Origin: Plenodomus lindquistii
Lineage: Eukaryota > Ascomycota > Dothideomycetes > Pleosporales > Leptosphaeriaceae
Direction: 5' to 3'
Assembly: GCA_025504975.1 (NCBI GenBank)
Contig: JANUWI010000007.1
Span: 1,364,001 to 1,428,000 of the forward strand
Length of the DNA stretch: 64,000 nucleotides
The position numbers were made by a program, and so were the translations under genes. How positions within the stretch are numbered: position 1 is the first letter of the stretch; each line of letters starts with the position of its first letter. Under the pieces are notes generated by a model. That model had not been told where the DNA came from, did not search any database, and worked only from the letters and a program-made list of their open reading frames with translations. Below are positions 11,381 to 21,912 of the stretch, piece after piece.

Positions 11381-11803
11381 CAGCACCGTACTGACGCTCC
11401 TCCCCCAAGACCGCTCCTTCTACAGCCAATCACCGGCGTCCACTCATTTCTCCACATTCACTCATCCGCACCCGCTGGACCCATCCATTGACTGGACCCT
11501 TCGTCATTCACCCTGTCTGCGACTACCCAAGCCAACTGTTCACTCTCTTTTGAACCCATGTTCTTCCAACGCATCGCATTTGCCACCGACTCTCTGGAAG
11601 CACCCTTTGTACGCAGCCATCCATAGCCTCCTTGGCGTTTCATGGACTTTGCTGCAGGACCTGCGACAAGACCGAGGCTCCATCCTCGCTACCGTTACCG
11701 CCATCTTGATCCCCCCAACAAAGAGTCCCAACTCGACCCCAAAGGGGACAAACAGAAACCAGGCCCTGTGGGTCGCAACGGACCGTGGCGAGGGAGAGAC
11801 ACC

Positions 11804-13387
11804 ATGGCTAAGGACCATCGATTCTTCCACCGCCGTGCAGCCCAGGCCGCTGTCCCCCAGGTCGTGACTGTAAATGTCGAAATCGTTGACACTGTTGACA
11901 CCAATGGAAACACAGTCGCACACGAGACTAGACCACCACAGACGCCCAGCCCTACCCCACCTACCACCCCAGACCTTGCCGCAGTAGTTCCGTCTCCCAC
12001 TCCGGTCGCTCCTGTCGCTCCAGTGGCTCCTATTGCTTCAGTTGACCCCATTGCGTCTGCCGCACCTGTTGCATCCGCCGCCCCTGTCGCGCCGGTCCCA
12101 GCAGCATCTGCGCCTTCAGCAGACCTATTCCCTTCAGTACCGTCTCAGGTGGCTTCTTCGACACTCCCGGTGCCCGAGATTCCAACTGTTTCCGCCGCTC
12201 CAACCGTAGCCGCTCCATCCTTACCATCTGTGCCCGCTGTTCCACTATTCCCTAGCGACCTGGCCGTTCCTAGTGTCGTTCCGTATCCATGGCCCTCGGG
12301 CGTTCCTGTTGCACAGGCTGTAGGCAGCTCTAGTCTGCCTACAGTCGTGCCGGGATCAACCAATATTGCACAAAGTAGCGGACCACCAGCTGTAATGCCA
12401 ACACCTATCATTAGCCCGTCTTCAAACTCGACGACGATCTTGTCAACCACGTCTTCTGGTCTTTCAGCCTCGTCCTTCCTGTCGTTTGACAGTGTTTCTG
12501 CGACTTCCCAACCATCCGGTGCCCTTGTTCCACTTTCGTCCGACAGGCCATCTGCATCGGGGTCGGCCACAGCCGCACCTTTCGAGAGCACAACAACCGC
12601 TTCTGACGCAGCAATATCAACGTACTACAGTGGGGGTGGGGGTTTTGGCTCGCCCATAGGCTCAAGTACCCCACCTGCTGCCGCGACTACTGCAACTTCG
12701 AGCGATGCCGATGCCGATGACGCTCCTTCACCTCTTGAGACCCCACAAGTCGTTGGTAGCGTGGTCGGCAGTCTGGCTGGTGCCGCGTTCATCCTCGCAA
12801 TCATCCTGATTCTCCTTCGGCGTCACAAGCGCAAAAGAGGGGGTGCGTTGCAACTCACCGGCGATGATCTTAATGCTAGCCACGATCAACCTGTGAGACA
12901 GGTGCCTGCACGCAACAGCGTGGTTCCCATAGCTTTCCTCAAACGCTTCTCCGGTATGTCACGTTCTACTGCAGAGACTACTTTGAGTGGCGGCGAGAGG
13001 AGTTTCCAAAGAGTGTCAGGTCGCAAGCTCCCGTCTGCGTTCAGCGAAGGCATGACTTCAGAGCAATTTTCACGAGGTGGAACCATGTCTGGGTCGTCTT
13101 TCTATCAGGACGATCACGGCATATATGGTGGTCCCGGTATAGCCAAGGATTTTGGAAAAGAAATCGGACACACAGACACTACTCGGGAGTCAGGTCAGAT
13201 GAACATACGACCGGGACCTGCCAGGACGCCGCTTATACGGCACGCTGATGAGGATCCTTTCAACGACAAGAACTACCTCAGCCCACCACAGTCTCCTAAT
13301 ATGGGCTCCCCTGGTAGAGGCACTCTGGGCAGAAGCTTGCATTCCGCAGATGGGTCGCGAAGCTCTCGATTCACAGAGAATGTTTGA
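11804..13387 (+). CDS. Single-pass Ser/Pro/Ala-rich membrane protein, possible wall sensor
   Basis: 527 residues from the ATG at 11804, chosen for its strong context (CACCATGG). The open frame continues upstream to 11642 but adds only a basic non-family extension. Residues about 45-150 are Pro/Ala/Val repeats of the PVAPVAP type; about 150-350 are Ser/Thr-rich, likely O-glycosylated. One transmembrane helix lies near residues 365-385 (GSLAGAAFILAIILILL), followed by the stop-transfer run RRHKRKR and a roughly 140-residue cytoplasmic tail. This is the architecture of Mid2/Wsc-like surface sensors. No classical signal peptide is visible: the N-terminus is MAKDHRFFHRRAAQ, so an unrecognised upstream exon or internal signal-anchor insertion is possible. 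Sensor function is inference from architecture. Confidence 0.75.
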   Translation: MAKDHRFFHRRAAQAAVPQVVTVNVEIVDTVDTNGNTVAHETRPPQTPSPTPPTTPDLAAVVPSPTPVAPVAPVAPIASVDPIASAAPVASAAPVAPVPAASAPSADLFPSVPSQVASSTLPVPEIPTVSAAPTVAAPSLPSVPAVPLFPSDLAVPSVVPYPWPSGVPVAQAVGSSSLPTVVPGSTNIAQSSGPPAVMPTPIISPSSNSTTILSTTSSGLSASSFLSFDSVSATSQPSGALVPLSSDRPSASGSATAAPFESTTTASDAAISTYYSGGGGFGSPIGSSTPPAAATTATSSDADADDAPSPLETPQVVGSVVGSLAGAAFILAIILILLRRHKRKRGGALQLTGDDLNASHDQPVRQVPARNSVVPIAFLKRFSGMSRSTAETTLSGGERSFQRVSGRKLPSAFSEGMTSEQFSRGGTMSGSSFYQDDHGIYGGPGIAKDFGKEIGHTDTTRESGQMNIRPGPARTPLIRHADEDPFNDKNYLSPPQSPNMGSPGRGTLGRSLHSADGSRSSRFTENV

Positions 13388-14083
13388 AGGCTCATTTACC
13401 CTGTACACTGTACATTACAATTCTTACTGTCGCTACCACTTTGCGATATTCTCACGACATGCATGACGGCTCATCGAGGTCTGTTCATTTCGGTTTCTCA
13501 TCCGTCGGTAGCCTTGTTTGTATACCCCCTTTGAGGCTGCTCGACTCTGTATTTACCATCCACTACATACCCTCTGTAATCTCGTTCGCAATGAGCGATC
13601 ACGAATCTAATATTTCTTGCGCTATTGTAATTAGAACGATTCAATGCGTTGGTGCGTGTGACCATGCCGAACTCGTTCTACTTGTGTATTTGCAGCAATC
13701 TTGTCGCTGGAATTCGTTTTGCTGGTAACGGTTCAACAAAGCCTGTTGTTGGCGGGCTTGTTGGCAATTTGCTCGACGATCTATGAATGACGTGACGTAT
13801 GACACAGTCTCCAGCCTGTCGGCGATGGTAGCTCAGCCCGCCGATTTGCCGAGTTTACGTTTAGCCGTAAGCAGTGCCTCGCGACTGGCTCAACATCAGT
13901 TCGCCTGATCTTCGTGTGGCTGACGTGAGAAGCGTCCGGACACTTATCCTCGCATACTTAGTCTTCGCATACCACCTTGAAAGTTTCCATATAGCCATCT
14001 CTAGCACGCCCTTGCACAGCAGGCCTACTTGTTACTCTAGCTTCACGACGCTGAAGTTGATATTTCTACGAGTTAACAGAAGC
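13388..14083. other. Intergenic, tandem genes
   Basis: 3' flank of the membrane-protein gene and promoter of the LURP-like gene. Nothing else recognised. Confidence 0.6.
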
Positions 14084-14951
14084 ATGGCCGCTCTCGCACC
14101 CCTCTCTCAGGCCATTGGCGTCTTCCCTCAATTTTTTGCCCAGGGACCTGAGGCCATCGTACTCAAAGAGAAGGTCTTATCATTGACTGGCGATTCTTTC
14201 AGCAGTGCGTTCATCGACCTTACCGCTATACCCTCACCTGCCCATCGTACTCACTCAAACCCCACAGTCAAGACCACGAGTGGTGTGCCCCTCCTCAAAG
14301 TCGAAGGCAAGATGTTATCCATATCCGGTCGCAAAAAGGTCACCGATATGAGTGGAGTTCACCTCTTCAGTATCGTCAAGGAGCATCTGCATATCCACGC
14401 AACTTTCAAAGTCGAAGGTCCAAAAGGCGAGACCATCATGATGGTAAAGAACAGTTTCAAACGTATGTCGGCTCATCTATAGCTCGAACCTCACACGAAA
14501 ATTTTCTGTGCAGTATTTTCTCAGGTGGGGAACGCAGAGGGAACAGACCTAACGTACATTATGTAGTGATAGGCAGCAAGGCAAGAGCGACGTTCACCTC
14601 GCAGAACGGGCGCCAGGAGACACTGACTATGCGTGGAAACTGGTTCGACACCACGGCTGACATTGTTGACGAAGCACAAGGTGGTGAGTTAATCTTTTTT
14701 TGATGACCTGGGAACACCATTTGCACTGTTAAGGCTTCATCTTGGCTTTGTCATACCCGTCTCGACGACGGATACCCATGGACTGACTGTTTCCAGGTGT
14801 CATAGTAGCCCGCATTAACCGCAAGATTCTCAACAGCAAGGACATCATGTTTGGACAGCAAACATATGCCGTGCAGATCGCACCAGGGGTGGATATGGCT
14901 TTGATAGCAGCATTGTGTATCTGCCTCGATGAGAAGAACAACGAGAAATAG
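14084..14951 (+). CDS. LURP-one-related / tubby-C-like protein
   Basis: Four exons: 14084-14204, 14268-14462, 14567-14683, 14797-14951; 195 residues. The introns are 63, 104 and 113 nt, all with GT..AG ends; the first is a multiple of three without a stop. Spliced protein motifs fit the LURP-one family: KEKVLSLTGDSFSIKT, GVPLLKVEGKMLSISGRKKV, then NSFKLIGSKARATFTSQNG and GNWFDTTADI. It ends with TYAVQIAPGVDMALIAALCICLDEK, the helix buried in the tubby-like beta-barrel. The family is widespread in plants and fungi. Its fold resembles phospholipid scramblases and tubby proteins, suggesting phosphoinositide or membrane binding, but fungal members have no assigned role. Confidence 0.9.
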
Positions 14952-15602
14952 GCTCGTCCGGGTTGTATGGTATCGTAAATGTTGACCGCCTAGAGCATTT
15001 TGACGTCGAAAATTATGCGGAGGTTAGTATAATCCTAGTCCATAGAAGACTACTCTATAGCGATGAGGATGTGATAGCACTAAAGCAAGTCTGGAACCTA
15101 TTGCTCATCGAACAACGTTGCTCAATCTTGCCAAACCTCTGCATCACGGTTAAACACAGGAGCCATGTCTGCAAGATACAATGTGTGCCTTCTAGGGATT
15201 TGCAGTAGTAAGAACGGGGGTGGTACCACTTGGCACCCACTACAATCAAATCGCCGTAAGTTATTTCGTATAATCTGTCGGGCAGCCTAGAAGTTCCGCC
15301 TGACGAGTATGACTGGCCGTAAAAATACATAATCTCGCATGTCGGAAACAAGCCTCCGCCCATGTACGTGATTGGCGCAACAGGGATCGTAGACAAGATT
15401 AGCGAGATCTTAGCCCCGATCTATGACAGCATGCATTCCAGCCATCCCAACCACGCGAACGGACACTTTTCTCGACTTATGGGTCCAGAATCTTGCGTAC
15501 CGCTTCAGGCTGTCATGTTTGTCCTGCGCTGATACTATCGAACCAACACATGCCTGAATCAATCTCAATGCACCTCAGCACCTTCATGTTACAACCTGAA
15601 CC
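14952..15602. other. Intergenic, tandem genes
   Basis: Promoter side of the photolyase gene. No gene, repeat or RNA recognised. Confidence 0.6.
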
Positions 15603-17594
15603 ATGCCAAAACCACGAGTCATCTACTGGTTTCGGACCGATTTGCGCTTGCACGATTCTCCTGCATTGAAAGCCGCCCTCGATCTCAAACCAGATTGTCT
15701 CTACCCAATTTGGACTTGGGATCCGCACTATGTGTATCGAGCCCGCGTTGGACCCAATCGATGGCAGTATCTGCTAGACTGTCAGAGTGACTTGTCGAAG
15801 TCAATAACCAAGCTCAATCCGAAGTCGAAGCTCTTTCTCATCCGTGAAGCACCCCAAACATTGTTTCCGAAGCTCTTCAGAGCTTGGAAGATCACACATT
15901 TGGTATTCGAAAAGGACACTGATGCTTATGCAAGAGAGCGAGATGAGACGATCATGGCCCTGGCGAAGTTAGCAGGTGTCGAAGTCGTGGTGAAGACGGG
16001 ACGAACACTGTATGATCCCGATGAGCTAGTCAAGCAGAACTATGGCAAGCCGACCATGAGTATCACTCAGGTTCAGGCAGCAGGCAAGAAAATTGGTCAG
16101 ATTCCGCGACCCATAGCAGCACCCAAGTCTTTGCCCAATCCGGGAGAGACTGGTCTTGACTTTGATCAAGAGAAGCCATCCGATAGTCCCGATATTAATG
16201 CTATCCAGCGCGACGGAGATGAGGCTTCTTACTCTTCGCTCGCAGGACCAAAGGGTGATTTTGCCGTACCTACATTGGAAGAGCTGGGGTTGAAGCCTGC
16301 AACGACGGCACATCGTGGAGGTGAAAGCCTTGCACTCGACGCTCTGGACAAAATAATTGCGGATGAGGAGTATACGGCGACGTTTGAGAAGCCAAAGACT
16401 GCGCCAACGGCATTTGAGCCCCAGGCGACGACTCTTTTGTCGCCACACTTGCACTTTGGTTCGCTCAGCGTGCGAGAGTTCTATTGGCGCGTGCAAGATG
16501 TCGTTGACAAATTCAAGGGCAAGGCATCGCAACCACCAGCAAGCTTGACTGGACAACTCCTGTTTAGAGACATGTACTTTGGTGCGCAGGCAGCGTTGGG
16601 CTACTCTTTCGGTCAAACCTACAACAACCCCCAATGTCGATTCATCCCTTGGCATCTACCATCAAAGATCGATACAAAGTCAGGAATGATCACCGGCGAG
16701 TATCTCGTTGACAATGCAGAAGCAGAAATTCAATTCAAACGATGGAAGGAGGGCTGCACAGGATTCCCTTGGATTGACGCACTCATGCGTCAGCTCAAGC
16801 AAGAAGGATGGATACATCATCTCGGTCGACATGCCGTGGCTTGCTTCCTCACGCGCGGAGGTTGCTACATAGACTGGGAGCGTGGCGCAGAGGTTTTTGA
16901 AGAGTGGCTCATCGATCACGAGGCGGCATGCAATATTGGGAATTGGCAATGGTTGAGTTGCACAGCCTTCTTCGCACAATTCTTCCGATGTTACTCACCC
17001 ATCGCCTTCCCGCAGAAATGGGACAAGGATGGAGACTTTGTCAAGAAGTATGTACCTGAACTTTCAAGGTTTAACGGAAAATACATCTACGAACCGTGGA
17101 AGGCTCCGATCGCAGATCAGAAGAAGTGGGGTTGTCGGATCGAGGGTGATGGGTTGAATGCGGAGGAGGGTGAGGCAAAGACGTATCCGAAGCCAATGTT
17201 CGACTTTCCGACTAGGAGAGATGTTTGCCTTGACGGTATGAAGACCGCTTACCATGTTGGACTGTATGGCAACGACCCGAAGGTCATTGACGGAAGCTGG
17301 CGCAAGCTTTTTAGAGACAACGCGGAGGGTCCGACAAAAGGCAGCAAAGGCCCATCTGGCGCAATGGTGGATCACGAACATGCCGATGGTCACGAGGAGA
17401 ATCATCCGGTAGACAATCCTCCCAGTCACAAGGCAGCAAAGAAGATCGCCGCAAAGAACGAGAGGAAAGTTGCCGGCCAGAAGAAACCGCGCACGCACAA
17501 AAGAGAAGCGAGTCAGGGCACATTGGACGGTATGGTCACACGAAAAAAGAAGAAGGATGATGAAGTGGCCCCCAACGATACCCATTTCGGATGA
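15603..17594 (+). CDS. (6-4) photolyase / animal-type cryptochrome
   Basis: Intronless, 663 residues. The N-terminal alpha/beta photolyase domain begins VIYWFRTDLRLHDSPAL; the FAD-binding helical domain covers about 270-540. Motifs include HLHFGSLSVREFYWRVQ, FPWIDALMRQLKQEGW and NIGNWQWLSCTAFF. The pair His406/His410 in IHHLGRH matches the two histidines needed for (6-4) repair in animal photolyases, which separates this protein from CPD class I enzymes. An insert of about 30 residues near 185-215 and a basic C-terminal tail of about 90 residues (KKPRTHKRE, TRKKKKDDE, likely nuclear localisation signals) are additional. Role: light-driven repair of UV (6-4) photoproducts, possibly also blue-light signalling as for fungal CryA/Cry1. 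Its stop is four bases from the stop of the convergent dioxygenase gene. Confidence 0.93.
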   Translation: MPKPRVIYWFRTDLRLHDSPALKAALDLKPDCLYPIWTWDPHYVYRARVGPNRWQYLLDCQSDLSKSITKLNPKSKLFLIREAPQTLFPKLFRAWKITHLVFEKDTDAYARERDETIMALAKLAGVEVVVKTGRTLYDPDELVKQNYGKPTMSITQVQAAGKKIGQIPRPIAAPKSLPNPGETGLDFDQEKPSDSPDINAIQRDGDEASYSSLAGPKGDFAVPTLEELGLKPATTAHRGGESLALDALDKIIADEEYTATFEKPKTAPTAFEPQATTLLSPHLHFGSLSVREFYWRVQDVVDKFKGKASQPPASLTGQLLFRDMYFGAQAALGYSFGQTYNNPQCRFIPWHLPSKIDTKSGMITGEYLVDNAEAEIQFKRWKEGCTGFPWIDALMRQLKQEGWIHHLGRHAVACFLTRGGCYIDWERGAEVFEEWLIDHEAACNIGNWQWLSCTAFFAQFFRCYSPIAFPQKWDKDGDFVKKYVPELSRFNGKYIYEPWKAPIADQKKWGCRIEGDGLNAEEGEAKTYPKPMFDFPTRRDVCLDGMKTAYHVGLYGNDPKVIDGSWRKLFRDNAEGPTKGSKGPSGAMVDHEHADGHEENHPVDNPPSHKAAKKIAAKNERKVAGQKKPRTHKREASQGTLDGMVTRKKKKDDEVAPNDTHFG

Positions 17595-17598
17595 CGAA

Positions 17599-18857
17599 TT
17601 ACATCAATCCTAGTGACTCCTTTCGACTTCTACTGTGTAGGTCCAAATATGGCGCCTCACCTAGACTAGCCACACGATCGCCCGCTCTTGGATCAGTGTA
17701 GTCATATGTAGCACAATGCCACATGCTCCTATTATCCCAAATCGCGAGGTCATTCGCTCTCCACTTAAATCTGACCTGCGCGTCGTGGTTCTGCGTGACA
17801 AGATTGAAGAGATAGTTGAGTATCAGGTCCGACTCGTCCTTAGTAATGCCGTTGATTCGTTTGGTAAAGCCTTTGTTGACGTAGACAGACTTCCACCCAG
17901 TGACAGCTGTACGTACGAATCAGCAAGTGCGAAGTCAGAACGGCATAATAGGAGATCTTACGATTTGTCCGAATCACCGGATGGACCGCGGATAAACTCT
18001 CACCAAAATTCAATGGAGATCCACGGATGCCCTTTCTGATCGGATTCCCAAGTCTTTCGGCTTCTTCCAGGAAGAACTTTGCGTCATGTGTCGCCGTTAG
18101 TCCCTCCAAAAACTGCTGCATAGCCGGACTCAAACGATCATAGATTTCGTAGCCCGAGGCCCAGAGTGTGTCCCCACCCGTGGGAGGAAGAGTGTGGATC
18201 TTCAACATGGCATAGTCGGAGGGTACGGGCTCAAAGGAGATGTCTGTGTGCCAGCCTGCGGACGCAAAGCGACTGACGTCGGAGAGCTGGTGGGTGAGGC
18301 CGCCACCCTTTTTCTGCTTTTCGCTGCTGATTACGGAGATTTGGTCGCCTAGTTCCGAACCTTCTTCTGTGAGGGGGTGAACGTGAAGGGATGACGATTC
18401 GGGCTTAGAGTGAGGTCAGCGATGTTGGAGATTTAGAAAGCCGTAGCAAATTACGTAGACGTACGCATCCTGAAAGCTCAGTGATTCGGAGCATGAGATC
18501 TTTCATTTGGCTTGGAGTGACGTTCTGGTCACGCAGGAAGACAACACCCCGTTGCGAGACTATCCATTGTTAATGCGTATATCGATCACAGCGAGATGAT
18601 GCTGTTGACTCACTTGTGATAGCTAAATCTCTGATCAGCTCATCTCCCCATTTCAAGAGATCTGTTACTTGTAGGCCGTTGTATTCCCGACCAATCACTG
18701 GTGTGAGATCTTGGTAGTCAAAGGTATCGAGGGAACCGGAATAAACGAGTGGCTTTTGGAGTCGAGACCGAGCGTCGAAATGCCCACCGACTACATGGGA
18801 CTCTGAATCGTCAGATCCTTCCTCTACACGTACGTGCTTGACGGAAGCTGAAGGCAT
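17599..18857 (-). CDS. TauD/TfdA-family Fe(II)/2-oxoglutarate dioxygenase
   Basis: Four exons on the minus strand: 18614-18857, 18465-18559, 17962-18403, 17599-17906; 362 residues. Introns are 54, 61 and 55 nt (GTGAGT, GTACGT, GTAAGA donors). Spliced motifs: ISQRGVVFLRDQNVTPSQM near residue 85, the iron ligands His165 and Asp167 in SAGWHTDISFEP, the distal His324 in NRSMWHCATYDY, and Arg338 in AGDRVASL, which binds 2-oxoglutarate. This is the complete facial triad. Family knowledge: TauD/JLP1 enzymes oxidise taurine or alkyl sulfonates to release sulfite; related fungal members attack other small acids. The substrate is inferred from the divergent permease with a shared 546-bp promoter. Its 3' end abuts the photolyase gene. 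Confidence 0.9.
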
Positions 18858-19403
18858 TTCGAGGTGGTTTACGGAGTTGTACGTCGATCTGTGTCACGGC
18901 ACCTTTTGGAGCAACATTCACTGGTACGTCAACAAATGATTTGCGGCCAGCAAACGTTGGTGCAAATCAGCTCTGTCAAAAGAGTTCGGCGTCTCAGACC
19001 ATTTAATGGCACCTACATCCACAAAAGCACACCCTGGACATTTATCCTTCATCGGGTCATCACGTCATCGGCTAATAGCCGCAATAAGACCTAGTCGCAT
19101 GCATAGAGCATTAACATCCTAATCCTGGCAATGAGCCGACGCGGGGAACGCCGACCAGGATCAAACGTTTAAAAAGATGCACGATGCATTGGCATGGCTA
19201 CCGGAATGCGACCTCGGTATAGCGCGGCGGTACGGCCCAAGTGGTCAAATGTAGGGGGCATTGCGTTTTGATCTGCCGCAATTGCGACATTGTGAAATCA
19301 GCATCTCCTTGGATCTAAAGACAAAGGTCGGGGTAAGGTTGTATAAAAACTGTGGTGTATCTCCTGTCCTGGTATCTGGGCCACACTGACCGTCGCTTTC
19401 AAC
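18858..19403. promoter_or_regulatory. Shared divergent promoter of dioxygenase and permease
   Basis: 546 bp between the two start codons. A TATA box (TATAAAA, 19342-19348) sits 56 bp before the permease ATG. At 19059-19068 the decamer ATCACGTCAT matches nine of ten positions, on either strand, of ATGRYRYCAT, the site of the fungal sulfur regulator Cys3/MetR. Regulation by sulfur status is inference. Confidence 0.45.
19342..19348 (+). promoter_or_regulatory. TATA box of permease gene
   Basis: TATAAAA, 56 bp upstream of the ATG at 19404. Confidence 0.5.
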
Positions 19404-21116
19404 ATGGGCCAGTCCGACATTGAAGCCATCCCTGCGAGGATTAGCGAGGACGCTGGATCGCTGAACAAAGGAGCAAAAGTCGGAAGATCAGAGTTGGCTG
19501 ATTATACTCATCCCCATGAGAGGTACGTTTACAGTGATCCTTGATCATTGTATGATGCTGCTTTGTGACTAACGCCTCCCAGCTACGAAGGGCTTCATCG
19601 CTACGACCCGGAGGCAAAATGGACTGCCGCAGAAGAGCGAAGCGTAGTCTTGAAGACCGACTTGCGCCTCTTGAGCTGGTTGATGCTACTTATGTTCTTC
19701 CTCCAATTGGATCGAGGAAATTTGTCAAATGCACTCGCCGACAACTTGCTAAAAGACTTGAACTTGACCTCGGACGATTATAACAACGGCACTACAATCC
19801 AGTTACTGTGTTTCCTCACAGCCGAATTCCCTGTCCAGTTCCTCACAAAGCGCTATGGATTCAAATACGTGCTTCCGACAATGGTTATGGCTTGGGGCAC
19901 GGCCACCTGGGGCCAGGCTTGGATGCATGACAGGACCTCGTTTTATCTTGCACGTGCAGCGATCGGTCTATGCGAAGGTGGCTTCATCCCAGGTGTCATC
20001 TTGTTCGCTACCTACTTTTACAAAACGAAAGAGCTGGCTATCCGTTTGGCAGCCTTCTGGTCTACCCTCAACGTTGCACGTGTAATTTCCGCGCTGCTAG
20101 CAGCTGGTATCCTCGAGATGCGCGGTGTCGAAGGGAAGCCTGGCTGGTTTTGGCTATTCTTATTGGAAGGTCTTATGACTGTTGTGGTAGGCTTTCTGTC
20201 CTTCCTCTATCTGCCTGCTTCTCCATCTGCGACGAAATCAGTGCTTTGGCGAAAAGGCTGGTACACTGAGCGCGAAGAGATCATCATGGTCAACGTAAGT
20301 CAACACCCTTCTTTGGGACAAGTTCATGTGGTAGGAACTGACGGAATACAGCGTATCCTCCGCGATGATCCGGCCAAGGGGCTCACTGCTCTTAAAGAAC
20401 CAGCAACTTTCAAGGACATCCGTGCGGCTTGGAGTGATTCTTCCATGTGGGGTCTGTACTTCATAGGCCTCATTGCTTATATTCCTGCCTCGCCTGTCCA
20501 AGGATACCTCACGTTGACGCTCAGACGACTCGACTTCTCCACGTTCGACTCCAACATGCTCACGATTCCTTCGGCCGTCCTGCAGATCATCACCATGTTG
20601 GCTCTTGCTTACAGTAGCGACTACTTCAACGAACGCACATTCCACTGCATCTTCGGCGAACTGTGGATCATGCCCCTCCTTATTGCTCTCCTCACCCTCC
20701 CCGACGGCGGACGCGAATGGGGCCGCTTCTCGCTCATCACCTTGATCAGCGGATACCCGTATTTCCACCCTCTAGTCTCGTCATGGATTTCGGAGAACAC
20801 GTTTGATGTGAAAAAGCGGGCCATTACTGCTGCCACGTACAACGTGATTGTGCAGGTGGGGTCGCTCATTAGCTCGCAGATTTATCGCAAGTATGATGCG
20901 CCATATTACAAGCAAGGTAATTCGGTACTGGTGGCGATTTGCGCGCTGTCGCTCGTCACCTTCCTGGTCCAGCGGCTGAACCTGGTGCGCCTCAACAAGA
21001 AGAAGGAGGAAAAGTGGCAAGCTATGACTGCCGAGGAGAAGGCCGTGTACCAGTCAGACTTTGCCGCCCGTGAACAGGATGGAAATAAGCGCCTGGACTT
21101 CAGGTTTGCGCTCTAA
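19404..21116 (+). CDS. MFS permease, anion:cation symporter (Dal5/Seo1-like)
   Basis: Three exons: 19404-19522, 19583-20294, 20352-21116; 531 residues. The second intron (57 nt; GTAAGT, AACTGAC, TACAG) is a multiple of three without a stop and is easily missed. About 12 hydrophobic segments are visible with a cytosolic N-terminus (WTAAEERSVVLKTDLRLL). ACS-family signatures include FFLQLDRGNLSNAL, the LARAAIGLCEGGFIPGVILF loop and WFWLFLLEGL before the central loop. Family members carry carboxylates, allantoate, nicotinate, thiamine or sulfonates (Seo1). Divergence from a TauD dioxygenase suggests uptake of that enzyme's substrate, probably a sulfonate; this is inference. It acts in the plasma membrane. 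Confidence 0.9.
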
Positions 21117-21823
21117 TCGATCAGCGGTGGCAGACGGATGGGTAATCTACGGCTGAGCATGCAAACTAGTTGCGGAATTTTGACTTGGTATTGAATCAGC
21201 AATAGTCTTGGAGCTCTAGAGTAGAGCGGTAGTTGCCTAACTTGATAGCCGGATTCCCTAAGATCTGAATCCCATGAATCCTGGGGCCGTATACTCAATA
21301 TTATGAGAAAGAAACTACACCACGTTACATCCATGAGCATTCCAATGATAGCATGCAGTTCTTCAACGTGATGCGATCGAGTCACAAGAGATCGAAGTCA
21401 GCTTTTGGTTGCATCGCCCCATAGCCAAACTCGGCCCGAGACCCACACCACCTCAGAGAACCCCAAACGTCAATGGCGTGCTTGCGGGGATGAATGACGA
21501 TACCCCGGATTTCCTACTCCACCACGTTAGCCAGGATATCGGGAGCGATGCCAGAAGTTGCAATAGTTTGCAATCGATCAGGTAGCGTTGAAAAGCCTTG
21601 CGCTGGTCAGTATAGTTACCATTCTATGGGGAGGTTATATCCCCTCTCGTAACAATTCTCCAGTCTGTGTACTTGCGGCTCAGCATCGCACATGCGATTA
21701 GCAACAAGATTTTGTGTGTATAGGCTGTCATTCGTGTGTGATGAGACGCAAAAAGAGTGCGAGAATAGTAGCGTGCGAGAGACCATGCGTGCAGCATCCG
21801 CACCGATCCCGCGGTCTTGGTAT

Positions 21824-21841
21824 CGTGGGTAAGAACCCACG
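21824..21841. repeat. Hairpin-forming inverted repeat
   Basis: CGTGGGT, a 4-base AAGA loop, then ACCCACG: seven perfect base pairs. Confidence 0.6.
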
Positions 21842-21863
21842 CACTATCACACACCTGGATACA

Positions 21864-21912
21864 CCGACCGGACTGGGAAATGTATCGAGATATCTCGGAA
21901 CGTCTCGGTCGG
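21864..21912. repeat. Nested palindrome
   Basis: CCGACCG (21864-21870) and its inverted copy CGGTCGG (21906-21912) flank a perfect 12-bp palindrome CGAGATATCTCG (21886-21897). It lies about 290 bp upstream of the aldo/keto reductase ATG. A transcription-factor site is plausible but unproven. Confidence 0.5.

Larger units (their letters stand above)
10060..11803. promoter_or_regulatory. Divergent promoter region with hexamer repeats
   Basis: 1.7 kb between the hydrolase (-) and the surface-protein gene (+). The right half is C/T-rich with two hexamer repeats (11034-11069 and 11351-11380) and probably includes a long 5' leader. The open frames here are low-complexity products of the repeats; none is supported. 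Confidence 0.5.

Noticed and set aside
10791..11867. 358-residue plus-strand ORF upstream of the surface-protein gene
   Set aside because: Made of repeat-derived low complexity (Leu-Ala and Ile-Ala runs); ends inside the next gene in a different frame. Probably leader or promoter.
13820..13880. Possible tRNA because of a GGTAGCTCAG-like D-loop stretch
   Set aside because: No matching TPsiC arm or acceptor pairing could be found nearby.
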